Shown: piece after piece, positions 41,586-50,567 of the stretch
Layout: every line of letters begins with the position of its first letter
Numbering within the stretch: position 1 is the first letter of the stretch
DNA from: Actinoplanes sp. TBRC 11911
GTDB taxonomy: Bacteria > Actinomycetota > Actinomycetes > Mycobacteriales > Micromonosporaceae
Direction of reading: 5' to 3'
NCBI RefSeq assembly: GCF_012933445.1
Contig: NZ_JABBNC010000016.1
Span: 1 to 64,000, forward strand
DNA length: 64,000 nucleotides
Program-made: the position numbers and the translations under genes
The notes under the pieces: generated by a model
Seen by the model: the letters and a program-made list of their open reading frames with translations, nothing else
Database searches by the model: none
What the model was told of the DNA's origin: nothing

Positions 41586-44500
41586 CAGGGCCTCCTCGGC
41601 TTGGTGGTGCTGGTGCCAGCCTTGAGGACGTCGATCGAGGACTCCCGGTCGACGTTGCGCATCGAGCGTGGGGTCTTCCAGCCGCTGTTCTGGTGGAAGT
41701 CGCAGATCAGGTTGAATTGTCCCTTGCCGTTGTCGGAGTAGTAGAGCAGCTTATTCTCGCGGGCTGCCTCCGCGGCGCGCCTGAGCCAGTCGTCGCGGAA
41801 GCGTTGCAGCTCGGTCCGGGCCTTGGCGGCCTCCCGGGGTTCGACTCGCTGTGCCACGGCGACGATCTGTTCGATGTAGTTGTCGACGGCGTCGCGGTGA
41901 TCGACGATCTCGCCGGCCTTGCCGTCGCCGGCCAGCCCGAGGTGGTGGCGCACGAGGATGACCAGCAGGGCATGCAGCGCCCGTTCCCGCGACGGCGGGG
42001 ACCAGGGGGTAACGCTGGTTGGTTCCACGAACCGGTACAGGGCGGAGTGGTATGGCACGAAGTTCTCGTAGTGTGATCGGTCCCTGGGACGGGTCGAGCG
42101 GAACAGGCTGAACACGAGACCGGGGTGCTTGTCGCGCCCGACCCGGCTGGTGGCCTGGATGTATTCGGCCGTAGCCTTCGGCTGGCCGTTGACCATCATC
42201 AGTCCCAGGCGGGGTACGTCTACACCGACACTGAGCATGTTGGTGCTGGCCACGAATTCCAGGTGATTGCGTTCATGGAAGCTGCGGTTGAGCCGCTCCA
42301 GCAGATCTGGCCGCTGTGTGGCGTCGACGTTGGAGGTGATCTCCTCTACCCCGAACTGGCGTACCGGGCGGCCTTTGACCAGCGCGGTCAGACGTGAGGG
42401 GACGTCGTCGCGTGCCATCGTCACGGTTCGGCCGAGTTCCCGTAGCGAGCTGTGGTAGGCGATCAGCGTCCAGTAGGCGTCTCGAACCTGCTCGGGCAGG
42501 TCCAGGTCCACGGGCGCCTGCATCAGTGCCGCGACCGTATGCACGGTGGCGGTGTCGGACGTGTGTCCCTGTGCCATGAGACCGACGTACAGCCGGCCGG
42601 GCTCGGTGGTGTCGGCCCGCGCGAAGTGCGAGTCGTCGGCCGACAGCCCGGAAGGCGGAAACAACTCGACGTGTCTGCTGAACAGGCCCTTGACCTGGTC
42701 GGACGCCCGTCGGATGGTCGCTGTGCTCGAGATGACCTTCGGTAGCCGGCCGTCGCGTTCGCAGAGCAGCTCGATCGCCGACTCGTACAACCCGACCGTG
42801 GTGCCCAGCGGGCCGGTTAGCAGGTGGAGCTCGTCCTGGATGATCAGGCTCGGTGGCAGGGTGCCGTTGGATCGGCCGAACAGCGCGCCGGATCGCGGCT
42901 CCCAGGCGAGCGCAGCGAATTTGTCCACCGTACCGAGCACGAAGGTGGGTGGATGCTCGTACAGGTCGTCGTCGACGACGTGCACCGGCAGCCCAATGCG
43001 GAAGTCGCAGGCCGCGTTGGTGCACCAGAACCGGAAGCTGGTGTCGGTGGCCTCAACGCCATAGTCGCCGAGGTCCTCGCTTCTACTCCGGGGCAGGATC
43101 TCGGTACCACACCACGGGCACCGTTCCAGCACGAGCCGGTCGTCGGGCCGTTCGAGTTCCTTGAGTTCCTCGACGGCCTCGCGGGCATGCTGGTAGTGGT
43201 TGGGCGTCATGTCTCCGCCGACCCACAGGCCGATCGAGACAGGGGTGTCGCCGAGCAGATCAGGGTTTTCCGCGCGGATCCGCTCACATGCGCAGATCGT
43301 GGTGGCGGCTCGTTGGAACTGCTGAGTGCTGAGCAGGGTCAGGGTGTAGCGGCTGATGACGGTGGTGCCTACTCCACGGCGGCCGTGTCGTAACCGACGT
43401 TGGAAGATTTCGAACGCGGCCATCAGCAAGTAGGCCTCGGTCTTGCCGCCGCCGGTGGGGAACCAGATCAGGTCGACGATGTCGCGTTCGTTGTCCGGGT
43501 CCTGCTCGTCGGCCAACCCTGTCAGCGTCAGCAGGGCGAACCCGAGCTGGAAGGGCCGCCATTGTGCACCGGGTGCATAGGAGTCAGGCAGCTCGGTCGC
43601 GGCCGCGCGGCTGCGGCGCGATCCAGCCAGGTCGCGGTTGGAGTGGCGCATCTGTCGCAGCATCGCCTCGTTGGCGAGCCGGAAGGCGAGCAAGGCGTGG
43701 TCGTCGCGGACCAGCAAGTCGGCGCCGCGGGTCATTCGCTGGATCGCGGTGTCGATGCGTTCCATGATGCGTTGGGCTGCGCTGCGCTGGCGTGGGTGGG
43801 ACAGCTTCTCCGCCGCGGAATTCCCTTCCCCGGCCCAATGCCGGTATTCGTTGATGAAGGAGTTCAGCTCGGTGTGGAGGTCCTGTTTCGTGACACTGCG
43901 GTCGGCGAGCCAGGCGATGTCCAGGGCTCTGCGCGGCCGAATGGTCCCGTCCGGTTCGGCCTTTGGCTTGGCGCTGACCTTTGCGACCTCGTGAGCCGGC
44001 ATGACCTCGGAGCTGATGTGTCTGAGCGGGGTCTGGTCGGGCCAGGTCGGGGCGCACCCGTGCCCGATGGCGTAGGTCCGGGCATCGCGATGCTGCAGCC
44101 GAAGCTCGTCCTCCTCGAGGTCGTGGCTGAGCATGGACACCGAGGGGTATTCGAGGATCTCGCCGTCACCGTCGACCTCTACCTGGATGGCGACCTGCAG
44201 CAGCATCTGGTCCCAGAGCCGGTCGATCCGGCTGTCGTCGGGTGCCGTCTCGGCGTTTACCACCGTGGCCGTAATCAGTGCGCCGTTGGCGACTGGCCGC
44301 CAACGGACGTGCAGCTGGGCCCGCCCGTCGAGGATCTCGGCACCCTCCACGCTTCCGGTAATCACCTCATCGGCGGTGGGCAGCGGATGACGCCGCCACA
44401 CCCTGCGCTTCGGGCGTCGAGGATCTTGTTCGGGCCGCTCGGTCGGGTCGGGCAGTGCTGCGCCCGATGCCTCCTCGGCCGCATCGGCCGCCGCGCCTTG

Positions 44501-44845
44501 CAGGGTCTCGTACCGGGCGGCGTCGACGCGGACCCGCAGCCGGCGGGCGGAGCTGAAGAACGACAGGCCCTGGCTCGCCGGTAGGAAGTCGTTGGCGGCG
44601 ACCACCGAACTGTCGCTGAACAAGCTCTCCTCACCGCTGGAGACGCCGGTGGACAGCTCCCGCTGTTCGCCCTCCTCCTCGATGTAGGTCTCCGCGGCGA
44701 CGCTTCTCGGGAACAGGACCCCCATGAGATAGCGCCGGTTCGGCGGGTCGGTGATCAGCTCATCGCCGTCGCCGAACGGCCCAACGAGCTGATCACGCAC
44801 GTATTGCAGGAACTGGTCGCGGGCCTTGGTATATGTCTCGGTCAT
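41585..44845 (-). CDS. DrmA-like superfamily II helicase
   Basis: 1086-aa SF2 helicase resembling DrmA of DISARM, which loads on phage DNA with DrmB. About 400 N-terminal residues are unassigned. Walker A is WFPTGGGKTEAYLL (Lys468), Walker B is the DELH variant QDELHLLTGPLG (about 670), and motif III is SSTATIRRA. The C-terminal helicase half contains NMLSVGVDVPRLGLMM and YIQATSRVGRDKHPGLVF. In known class 2 DISARM this gene stands beside a C5 methyltransferase and a PLD gene; here neither is adjacent. It overlaps both neighbours (4 and 1 bases). Confidence 0.88.
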   Translation of the reverse strand: MTETYTKARDQFLQYVRDQLVGPFGDGDELITDPPNRRYLMGVLFPRSVAAETYIEEEGEQRELSTGVSSGEESLFSDSSVVAANDFLPASQGLSFFSSARRLRVRVDAARYETLQGAAADAAEEASGAALPDPTERPEQDPRRPKRRVWRRHPLPTADEVITGSVEGAEILDGRAQLHVRWRPVANGALITATVVNAETAPDDSRIDRLWDQMLLQVAIQVEVDGDGEILEYPSVSMLSHDLEEDELRLQHRDARTYAIGHGCAPTWPDQTPLRHISSEVMPAHEVAKVSAKPKAEPDGTIRPRRALDIAWLADRSVTKQDLHTELNSFINEYRHWAGEGNSAAEKLSHPRQRSAAQRIMERIDTAIQRMTRGADLLVRDDHALLAFRLANEAMLRQMRHSNRDLAGSRRSRAAATELPDSYAPGAQWRPFQLGFALLTLTGLADEQDPDNERDIVDLIWFPTGGGKTEAYLLMAAFEIFQRRLRHGRRGVGTTVISRYTLTLLSTQQFQRAATTICACERIRAENPDLLGDTPVSIGLWVGGDMTPNHYQHAREAVEELKELERPDDRLVLERCPWCGTEILPRSRSEDLGDYGVEATDTSFRFWCTNAACDFRIGLPVHVVDDDLYEHPPTFVLGTVDKFAALAWEPRSGALFGRSNGTLPPSLIIQDELHLLTGPLGTTVGLYESAIELLCERDGRLPKVISSTATIRRASDQVKGLFSRHVELFPPSGLSADDSHFARADTTEPGRLYVGLMAQGHTSDTATVHTVAALMQAPVDLDLPEQVRDAYWTLIAYHSSLRELGRTVTMARDDVPSRLTALVKGRPVRQFGVEEITSNVDATQRPDLLERLNRSFHERNHLEFVASTNMLSVGVDVPRLGLMMVNGQPKATAEYIQATSRVGRDKHPGLVFSLFRSTRPRDRSHYENFVPYHSALYRFVEPTSVTPWSPPSRERALHALLVILVRHHLGLAGDGKAGEIVDHRDAVDNYIEQIVAVAQRVEPREAAKARTELQRFRDDWLRRAAEAARENKLLYYSDNGKGQFNLICDFHQNSGWKTPRSMRNVDRESSIDVLKAGTSTTKPRRP

Positions 44846-46473
44846 CGAGCAGCCTTTCCGAAAGCTTCCACGGCGGCGAGTGAGTGCTCGGCGAACAGGT
44901 CACGGACCCGGCCGGAAGCAGCCTGGTCGACGGCGACCCAGAGTCCGGCGCGGGCCCGGCTCAGCGCGACGTACAGGTCGTCGAGGTGTTCGCCGGTGAG
45001 ACCGTCCGCATCGATGACGCAGATGAAGCGGTTCTCCAGCCCCTTGATGTCTTTTACGGAGGCCCAGGTCAGGTCATTGCCTGGCCAGCCAGCAGCCCAG
45101 TCGGCGTCCAGCACGCGAATCCTGCCACGACGAGCATCCCGCAGTCCGCGGGCGCTGCTGGTCTCCCAGTCACCGCGCAGCGACAACAACGTGATGTCCT
45201 GCCCCGGAACCTCCTGTTCGTAGAGTAGGCGCAAATGCTTCTCCAGGAGGGCGGTCTCTTCAGCCGGGTCGGCGCACCTGCAGAACTCGACCTCGGGGCC
45301 TGAACCCGCCACCGACACCCCGATATCCGCGCCTGTCAGTGCCCGGGTCTGGAAGGCGATCTGGGGAGTATTGCGACAATTGTGACGAAGTGTCGCGAGC
45401 ACGGCGCCGGTGCCGCGCAACATCGCCAAAGCGTCGTCGTCGTACTCGTCGTACACGTGTGCCTGACCGTTCGGGTCCAGGAACATCACCCAACGGCCGT
45501 GTTCGAGCCCACCGTCGACCACGCGGTCGAGCGCGTCGAGTTGTTCGAACGACATCAGATCCTGCGCCTCGTCGACGACGAGGTAGTCGACCTTGCCGCG
45601 GAAGCCTGGCAGGTCGTCGTAGCAGACGACCTGCACACCGCTGCCGGCCAGACGACCGTGCAGGTACGCAGCCAAAACCGGACTGCGACAGATGATCATG
45701 ACGTCCTCGCCGACGCGGCGGTACCGTCGTGTGACCTCGGCGGCAAGAAAGGTCTTACCGGTTCCGGCGCCGCCGGCGCACAAGACCCGCGGGTTGTCGA
45801 TGATCAGGTCGAGACGGGCGAACTGCTCGGCCGTGAGCCGGTCAAAGGACGCGTCGAGCAGTGAGGCGCGTACGGCCAGGCCTGGACTACGGTCGAAATC
45901 AGGACGAAGCACGCTCAGCAGCTGTTCTCTGACGTCCTTGCGGATCGGGGCGGCTCCGTGGTGCTTTCCAGTCCAGTACCGCGCCGCCCGTCGCAAGGCA
46001 TCACGCAGCCCGTTGACACGGGAGAACGGGCCCCGCCCGATATACGTCTCGTCCGCCCACTCGGCACTGACCGGAAGGTCGACGTCAGGCGTGATGACGA
46101 CGAATCCGAACGGCACGTCCGCCAAGAGGTGCGGCGGCAGGCGATCCTCGAGCCTGCCACGCAGTGCGTACATCGCACTGCTCGCCTGCCCGAAGGGCCC
46201 CTCGCGGGACTCGCGGTAGTGGCCGCCGCGGTCGGAGTACGTCCAAACCCCGTACCGGCGTGCGACACGAGCGCCTTTGACTTCGACGACGAGGACGACC
46301 GCCTCTAAGATCAACAAAAAGTCGATCTCAGCCGTCAGCTTGTAGTCGTGCTCCGGCAGCAGCAGTGAGTGCAGACCCACGCCAGGGACGTCCAGCGCAG
46401 CGAGCGCAGCATGGACCCTCAACTCGGCGGTGGTCCCTAGATCCGACGGCAGCTCACGCGGGATCATTCGCAA
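44842..46473 (-). CDS. NERD nuclease-domain SF1 helicase fusion
   Basis: 543-aa two-domain protein. Residues 12-150 form a NERD (nuclease-related) domain with AEIDFLLI (Glu49, Asp51) and VVEVKGARV (Glu64, Lys66), a PD-(D/E)XK-like core. Residues 205-543 form an SF1 helicase: CAGGAGTGKTFLAAE (Lys240), VVDEAQDLMSFEQ, FLDPNGQAHVYDE, RHNCRNTPQIA, WASVKDIKGLENRFI and YVALSRARAGLW. It is the first gene of the DISARM-like operon and could be its nuclease in place of DrmC. TTG 46473 follows GGAGGG; ATG 46467 is an alternative. Confidence 0.85.
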   Translation of the reverse strand: MRMIPRELPSDLGTTAELRVHAALAALDVPGVGLHSLLLPEHDYKLTAEIDFLLILEAVVLVVEVKGARVARRYGVWTYSDRGGHYRESREGPFGQASSAMYALRGRLEDRLPPHLLADVPFGFVVITPDVDLPVSAEWADETYIGRGPFSRVNGLRDALRRAARYWTGKHHGAAPIRKDVREQLLSVLRPDFDRSPGLAVRASLLDASFDRLTAEQFARLDLIIDNPRVLCAGGAGTGKTFLAAEVTRRYRRVGEDVMIICRSPVLAAYLHGRLAGSGVQVVCYDDLPGFRGKVDYLVVDEAQDLMSFEQLDALDRVVDGGLEHGRWVMFLDPNGQAHVYDEYDDDALAMLRGTGAVLATLRHNCRNTPQIAFQTRALTGADIGVSVAGSGPEVEFCRCADPAEETALLEKHLRLLYEQEVPGQDITLLSLRGDWETSSARGLRDARRGRIRVLDADWAAGWPGNDLTWASVKDIKGLENRFICVIDADGLTGEHLDDLYVALSRARAGLWVAVDQAASGRVRDLFAEHSLAAVEAFGKAAR

Positions 46474-46517
46474 ATTTGTCGTACCCTCCGCTTATGTTGG
46501 GCGGGCCCAGGACGAAG

Positions 46518-46523
46518 ATCCTA
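46518..46523 (-). promoter_or_regulatory. Candidate -10 of the DISARM-like operon
   Basis: TAGGAT on the minus strand in the 78-bp divergent gap, 44 bases before the TTG start. No good -35 is seen at normal distance, which could reflect activation or an alternative sigma factor. Confidence 0.3.
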
Positions 46524-46551
46524 GCGGACTCCCCGACCGCGGTTAGGTGAC

Positions 46552-47883
46552 ATGATTACGACAGACGCCGCCGACAATGAACTGCTGACCCGACTCATCG
46601 GGCGCATCCACCCGTACGTCAAGAAGAACCGCCTGGCGCGGACCCGACTCGACCGTGTGCTGGCTAGAATCACCCAGGACATGCAGCTACGGGCAACGCT
46701 CGAGGCGCGGTTGGTGTCCGCGCTGCGGCCAGCTGGCATAGTGCTGGTCGACGATTCGGCCGGCGCGGATCCTTCGACCGGTGTCCTCCCCACGTCGGCA
46801 GATCCGAGGGCCCACGCGGGCGAGCCTATCGAGCGCACCGGAGCGCAACTCAGCCACCGCCGCGAGATCGAGCCTCCTGGGCCCGATGTCGCACGAACCG
46901 CCGAAAGCGGCCCGAAGCTCATTGGTGGCGACGACGCGGACGGCGTACTGACGGCCGCCGATGCAGCGACCGTCGATCCGCAGCAGGCCTGTGTCGCGGC
47001 GCGTCGCTTCCTCCTCGACCGCAGAACACTTCGCCATCCGTCATCCACCCTGCTAACGGCTGAGCTCGAGGTGGGTCTCGCTTTGCTCATGCGACCCGGG
47101 ATACCAGTGTCGACGGATCTACCCGAAACCTATCGGACGACGCTGTCTGAGGACTCCGAGGCCGGGCAAGCCTTCGACGCACTCCTCGTGCACAACCTCC
47201 GTCTAGTGTGGTCCATCGCCAAGAGCTACTTCGGTCCGCCCGCCTTCACCGAACAGGACGTCGTTCACTACGGGGTCCTCGGTTTGATCCGTGCAGTGCG
47301 GAAGTTCGACGCTAGCAAAGGCAACAAGTTCTCCACCTACGCGACATGGTGGATCCGACAGAGCATCACCCGTGCGATCGCCGATGACAGCCGCTTGATA
47401 CGCCTTCCTGTCCATCTGCACGAGAGGGTGCAACGCACCAAGAACGCGCACGCGAAGTTGGAGGCACGGGGAATACGACCGACACGAGCCCGGTTGGCTG
47501 CCGAGACGGGATTCTCCGAGGACGAGATCGGCCGGCATTTCGAGTACCTACGTGGCGTCATCTCCCTCGACCTGCCCGTCGGTGACGGCACGACGTTGCG
47601 TGACTTCAAGGCCTACCAACCCCATAACGACGGTGGGCTCGACGCGGTGGACTCCAACTTTCTTCGCGAGGCGGTACACGCCGTTCTGCTGACCCTCAGT
47701 GCCCGCGAAGCAGACGTGATCCGTCTCCGCCACGGCTTGGTCGACGGCGACGAATGGACGCTAGATCGGATCGGCGAGAAGTACGGGGTGACGCGCGAGC
47801 GCATCCGTCAGATCGAGAGCAAAGCCATGAACAAGCTACGGGAGCCAAAACGATGCCTACAGCTTCGCGGCTTGCTCGGCTGA
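46552..47883 (+). CDS. Sigma-70 family factor divergent from the DISARM-like operon
   Basis: 443-aa primary-type sigma factor (RpoD/HrdB group). The first 160 residues are unassigned and partly disordered. Region 1.2 is LLTAELEVGLALLMR (168-181). Region 2 spans about 207-280, with FDASKGNKFSTYATWWIRQSI carrying the -10 recognition and melting residues. Region 3 is near 285-340, and region 4 has TLDRIGEKYGVTRERIRQIESKAMNKLRE (403-431). ATG 46552 is preceded by AGGTG. It lies 78 bases from the defence operon in divergent orientation. A dedicated sigma factor for the island is an inference from position. Confidence 0.9.
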   Translation: MITTDAADNELLTRLIGRIHPYVKKNRLARTRLDRVLARITQDMQLRATLEARLVSALRPAGIVLVDDSAGADPSTGVLPTSADPRAHAGEPIERTGAQLSHRREIEPPGPDVARTAESGPKLIGGDDADGVLTAADAATVDPQQACVAARRFLLDRRTLRHPSSTLLTAELEVGLALLMRPGIPVSTDLPETYRTTLSEDSEAGQAFDALLVHNLRLVWSIAKSYFGPPAFTEQDVVHYGVLGLIRAVRKFDASKGNKFSTYATWWIRQSITRAIADDSRLIRLPVHLHERVQRTKNAHAKLEARGIRPTRARLAAETGFSEDEIGRHFEYLRGVISLDLPVGDGTTLRDFKAYQPHNDGGLDAVDSNFLREAVHAVLLTLSAREADVIRLRHGLVDGDEWTLDRIGEKYGVTRERIRQIESKAMNKLREPKRCLQLRGLLG

Positions 47884-47998
47884 AGGACGTTGGCCACCAT
47901 CGCACTCGCCATAGTTGACTCAACGGTTACCCAGTGCCGTGATGCTCGAAGCCGCGTGGCTCATATTCGCCTGGACTGTCTGATTCGTTGAGGTAAAT

Positions 47999-48060
47999 GG
48001 TAATGGGCGCCCCAGCGAAGACTGACCAAGGCTCAGATAATGATAGGAGGAGCCATTACC
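47999..48060. repeat. Inverted repeat downstream of the sigma gene
   Basis: GGTAATGG (47999-48006) and CCATTACC (48053-48060), separated by 46 bases, in a 247-base non-coding gap between the island and the PQQ-propeller gene. It could be a terminator remnant or a boundary feature; no function is evident. Confidence 0.35.
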
Positions 48061-48130
48061 GCTCAGCGGCCGGAAACCGTGCCCAGGCGGAACTGCCACA
48101 AACGGCTGCGCCGATTAGCGGCAACGTGCC

Positions 48131-49246
48131 CTACGATGCAACGATCGACAGCATTCGGTCGTTTACCATGAACACACGCCCAGCTGCGACCAGGATTTTG
48201 GCGTCGGCGATGGCCGCGCCCAGCGAGACGATGTCGCCGTTGGCGGCGTTCAGGATGGGGCCGCCGGTGTAGACCAGGCCGCCCGCCCGGATCGGCTGGA
48301 TGGACTCCGTCCCCAGGCGGCGCTGCCACAAGTGCTTGCCGTTGCGGATGTTCAGCGCCTCCACTACGAAACCCGCGCTCCGGTACACGCGCCGGCCGTC
48401 GGTTGCCACGAAAGTGGTCTGCTTGCCTTTGGCTGTCCACAACAGAGCACCATTTTTCGCGCTAATTACGGACAAGGCGGTGCCGTCGGACACCACGAAA
48501 CGGTCCGCCGACGGGGTCGCGGCCTCGGCAACCCAAACGGTCCGTTTTGTCCAGGCCACCGCGCCGGTCACCACGTCGACCGCGGAGACCGTGTGGGCCT
48601 TCGTCATCAGGATGCGGCCGTCTGCCGACGGGGAGGACGCGGCGTAACCCGGCTTTTGCCAGGCCAGGCGCCCATCGGACACCCGATACGCGAACGTGCC
48701 CAACTCGTCCGACGGCGACTCGCCCGACATCACGACCATGCCCTTGTCGACGGTGAACGAGACCACCGGAACCCCGTTGTCGACCCGCCAGCGCACCTTC
48801 CCCGTGGCCAGGTCCAGGGCCACCAGGTGCCCATTGGGGTCGCTCTGCGAGTTGCACTCGCCGTGGCCGGCGATCAAAGTGCCGCCGGAAACCCCCAACA
48901 CCGGCGTCGGCGCGTCCATCGGGTCATCCCAGTCGAAGTGCCAGGCAGGCTTTCCATCGATCATCCCGTACGCCGAGATCCCCCGGCCGTCGCTGGCAAC
49001 CACCCGGCCGGCGGCGAGGAGCAGCGCACCCGGCCCGCCGCACGTCTCGTCGAAGCGCCGCAGCGGCACCGACCACCGCCTGGTCAGCGAACCCACGGTG
49101 GCGGCGTTGATCGAAGACTCGTGCGGGTTGTAGTAGCTGTCCTCGGCGTCGTAGCCCGGATGGTCCCAGCCCGGCGTGGCAGCCGATGCGGGCACGCCCA
49201 CGAACACCGCGAGCAGTGCGACAACCGCCAAGACAGCCTTTTTCAT
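48131..49246 (-). CDS. Secreted PQQ/WD-like beta-propeller protein
   Basis: 371-aa exported protein with signal peptide (KKAVLAVVALLAVFVGVPASA, cut near residue 22). It is built of beta-propeller blades of the PQQ-binding-like type, recognisable by repeated units such as GHLVALDLATGKVRWRVDNG, AVDVVTGAVAWTKR, VISAKNGALLWTAKG and ALNIRNGKHLWQRRLG. No dehydrogenase catalytic residues are evident, so it is likely a binding protein. It stands alone at the right edge of the defence island. Confidence 0.82.
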   Translation of the reverse strand: MKKAVLAVVALLAVFVGVPASAATPGWDHPGYDAEDSYYNPHESSINAATVGSLTRRWSVPLRRFDETCGGPGALLLAAGRVVASDGRGISAYGMIDGKPAWHFDWDDPMDAPTPVLGVSGGTLIAGHGECNSQSDPNGHLVALDLATGKVRWRVDNGVPVVSFTVDKGMVVMSGESPSDELGTFAYRVSDGRLAWQKPGYAASSPSADGRILMTKAHTVSAVDVVTGAVAWTKRTVWVAEAATPSADRFVVSDGTALSVISAKNGALLWTAKGKQTTFVATDGRRVYRSAGFVVEALNIRNGKHLWQRRLGTESIQPIRAGGLVYTGGPILNAANGDIVSLGAAIADAKILVAAGRVFMVNDRMLSIVAS

Positions 49247-49286
49247 GACATAAGGTAAACATCTTGGGAGCTGCGAGGTCGCCGGA

Positions 49287-50567
49287 TCAGAAGAAGATCC
49301 CCACTCGGGCGCCGCCCAGCGGGCCCCGGGCGATGACCAACCGGCCGTCGACGGCGTCCGCGGCTTTGCGCACGATGTCCAGGCCCAAGCCGGTCGACCC
49401 GGCGCCGCTGACCCCGCGCCGCACCGCTGCGGCCGGATCCGGAATGCCCGGTCCGGCGTCGTCGACCAGCAGCTCGGACGCCGACACGGTCACCCGGAAC
49501 GCCACCCCCTCCGGCGTATGCGCGAAGACGTTGCCCAGCATCGCGTCCACCACCAGGATCAGCTCGCCACGTGACAGCGACACCAGCACCGGCTCGTCAC
49601 CGCCGACCACTTCCCACGGCCGCTCCTGGTCCTCGGCCAGCACCGACCAGAAGGCCAGGCGGTCGGCGAGCACGTCGACCAGGTCGGCGCCCTCAGCGCC
49701 CCGGCGCGAACGCGAGAAATCACCGCGCGAGGAACCGCCCTGCGACCCTCGGATGATCGCGTCCAACTCCGAATCGAGCAGGTCGCACGCCTGGCGCATC
49801 CGCTCCCCGATCGGTCCGGGTGGCATCGCCTCGGCGTCCAGGCGCAGCGCCGTCAAGGGCGTACGCAATCGGTGGGAGAGATCTGCGGAAAGCTCGCGTT
49901 CGCGGTCCATCAGCCGGCGCAGGTCGTCGGCCATGGTGTTGAAGGCCTGCGCCGCCTCGCGCAGCTCGCGGGGGCCGTCCGGGGCGACGCGCTCGGAAAG
50001 CGAGCCGCCGCCCAGCCGACGCGCCGAGGCGGCCAGCGATCGGGTCGCGCGCACCAGCCGCGCCCCGAGCCGGTCGGCCATCAGCGTCGAGCCCGCGACC
50101 AGCACGACCGCCAGGCCGCCGAGCGCCAGCCAGGCCGGCCACACGCCCTCGCGCAGGGCGGCCGACGGCACAAAGACCTCGACGATCACCGTACGGCCGT
50201 CGGTAAGGACGGTCGGTTGCACGTACGCCACCCCGCCCGCCACGCTCGCGAGAACCGGCCGACGGTCGCGGGCGAAAGCGAACACCTGCGCGTCGGTGAG
50301 GTGCGAGGCGCCGATCGGGGCGAGCGACGGCAGGTGTACGGCGAGGCGGCCTTCGGCACCGGCCGTGGTGCTCGCGACCGCATTCGTCAACGAGGTCGGA
50401 TCGGCGTCCACGCCAAGCACCGTCACCAGCGAAGTCGCTTGCTGCCGGGCCTCGCTGACCGCGCGGTCGTGGGCGATCTGCCGGGTCGCCACCGCGAGCG
50501 GCACGAGGAAGGCCAGCGCCACCATCGACGTGATCGCAAGCGCCAAGCGGTTGAGCGCCCACCTCAC
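49287..50567 (-). CDS. Two-component sensor histidine kinase
   Basis: 426-aa membrane kinase of the OmpR/PhoR-associated class. Membrane helices lie at about 8-29 and 143-164, with an extracytoplasmic sensor of about 110 residues between them, then HAMP. The H-box is LSADLSHRLRTPLTAL (His232). The catalytic domain contains LVVDAMLGNVFAHTPEG, VDDAGPGIPDP and STGLGLDIVRKAADAV. GTG 50567 overlaps the regulator's stop (GTGA). Signal unknown. Confidence 0.92.
   Translation of the reverse strand: MRWALNRLALAITSMVALAFLVPLAVATRQIAHDRAVSEARQQATSLVTVLGVDADPTSLTNAVASTTAGAEGRLAVHLPSLAPIGASHLTDAQVFAFARDRRPVLASVAGGVAYVQPTVLTDGRTVIVEVFVPSAALREGVWPAWLALGGLAVVLVAGSTLMADRLGARLVRATRSLAASARRLGGGSLSERVAPDGPRELREAAQAFNTMADDLRRLMDRERELSADLSHRLRTPLTALRLDAEAMPPGPIGERMRQACDLLDSELDAIIRGSQGGSSRGDFSRSRRGAEGADLVDVLADRLAFWSVLAEDQERPWEVVGGDEPVLVSLSRGELILVVDAMLGNVFAHTPEGVAFRVTVSASELLVDDAGPGIPDPAAAVRRGVSGAGSTGLGLDIVRKAADAVDGRLVIARGPLGGARVGIFF

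Noticed and set aside
27970..48130. Flanking direct repeats or an attachment site for the defence island
   Set aside because: I compared the purC-dcm gap with the gap after the sigma gene and found no convincing repeat, integrase or tRNA at either end.
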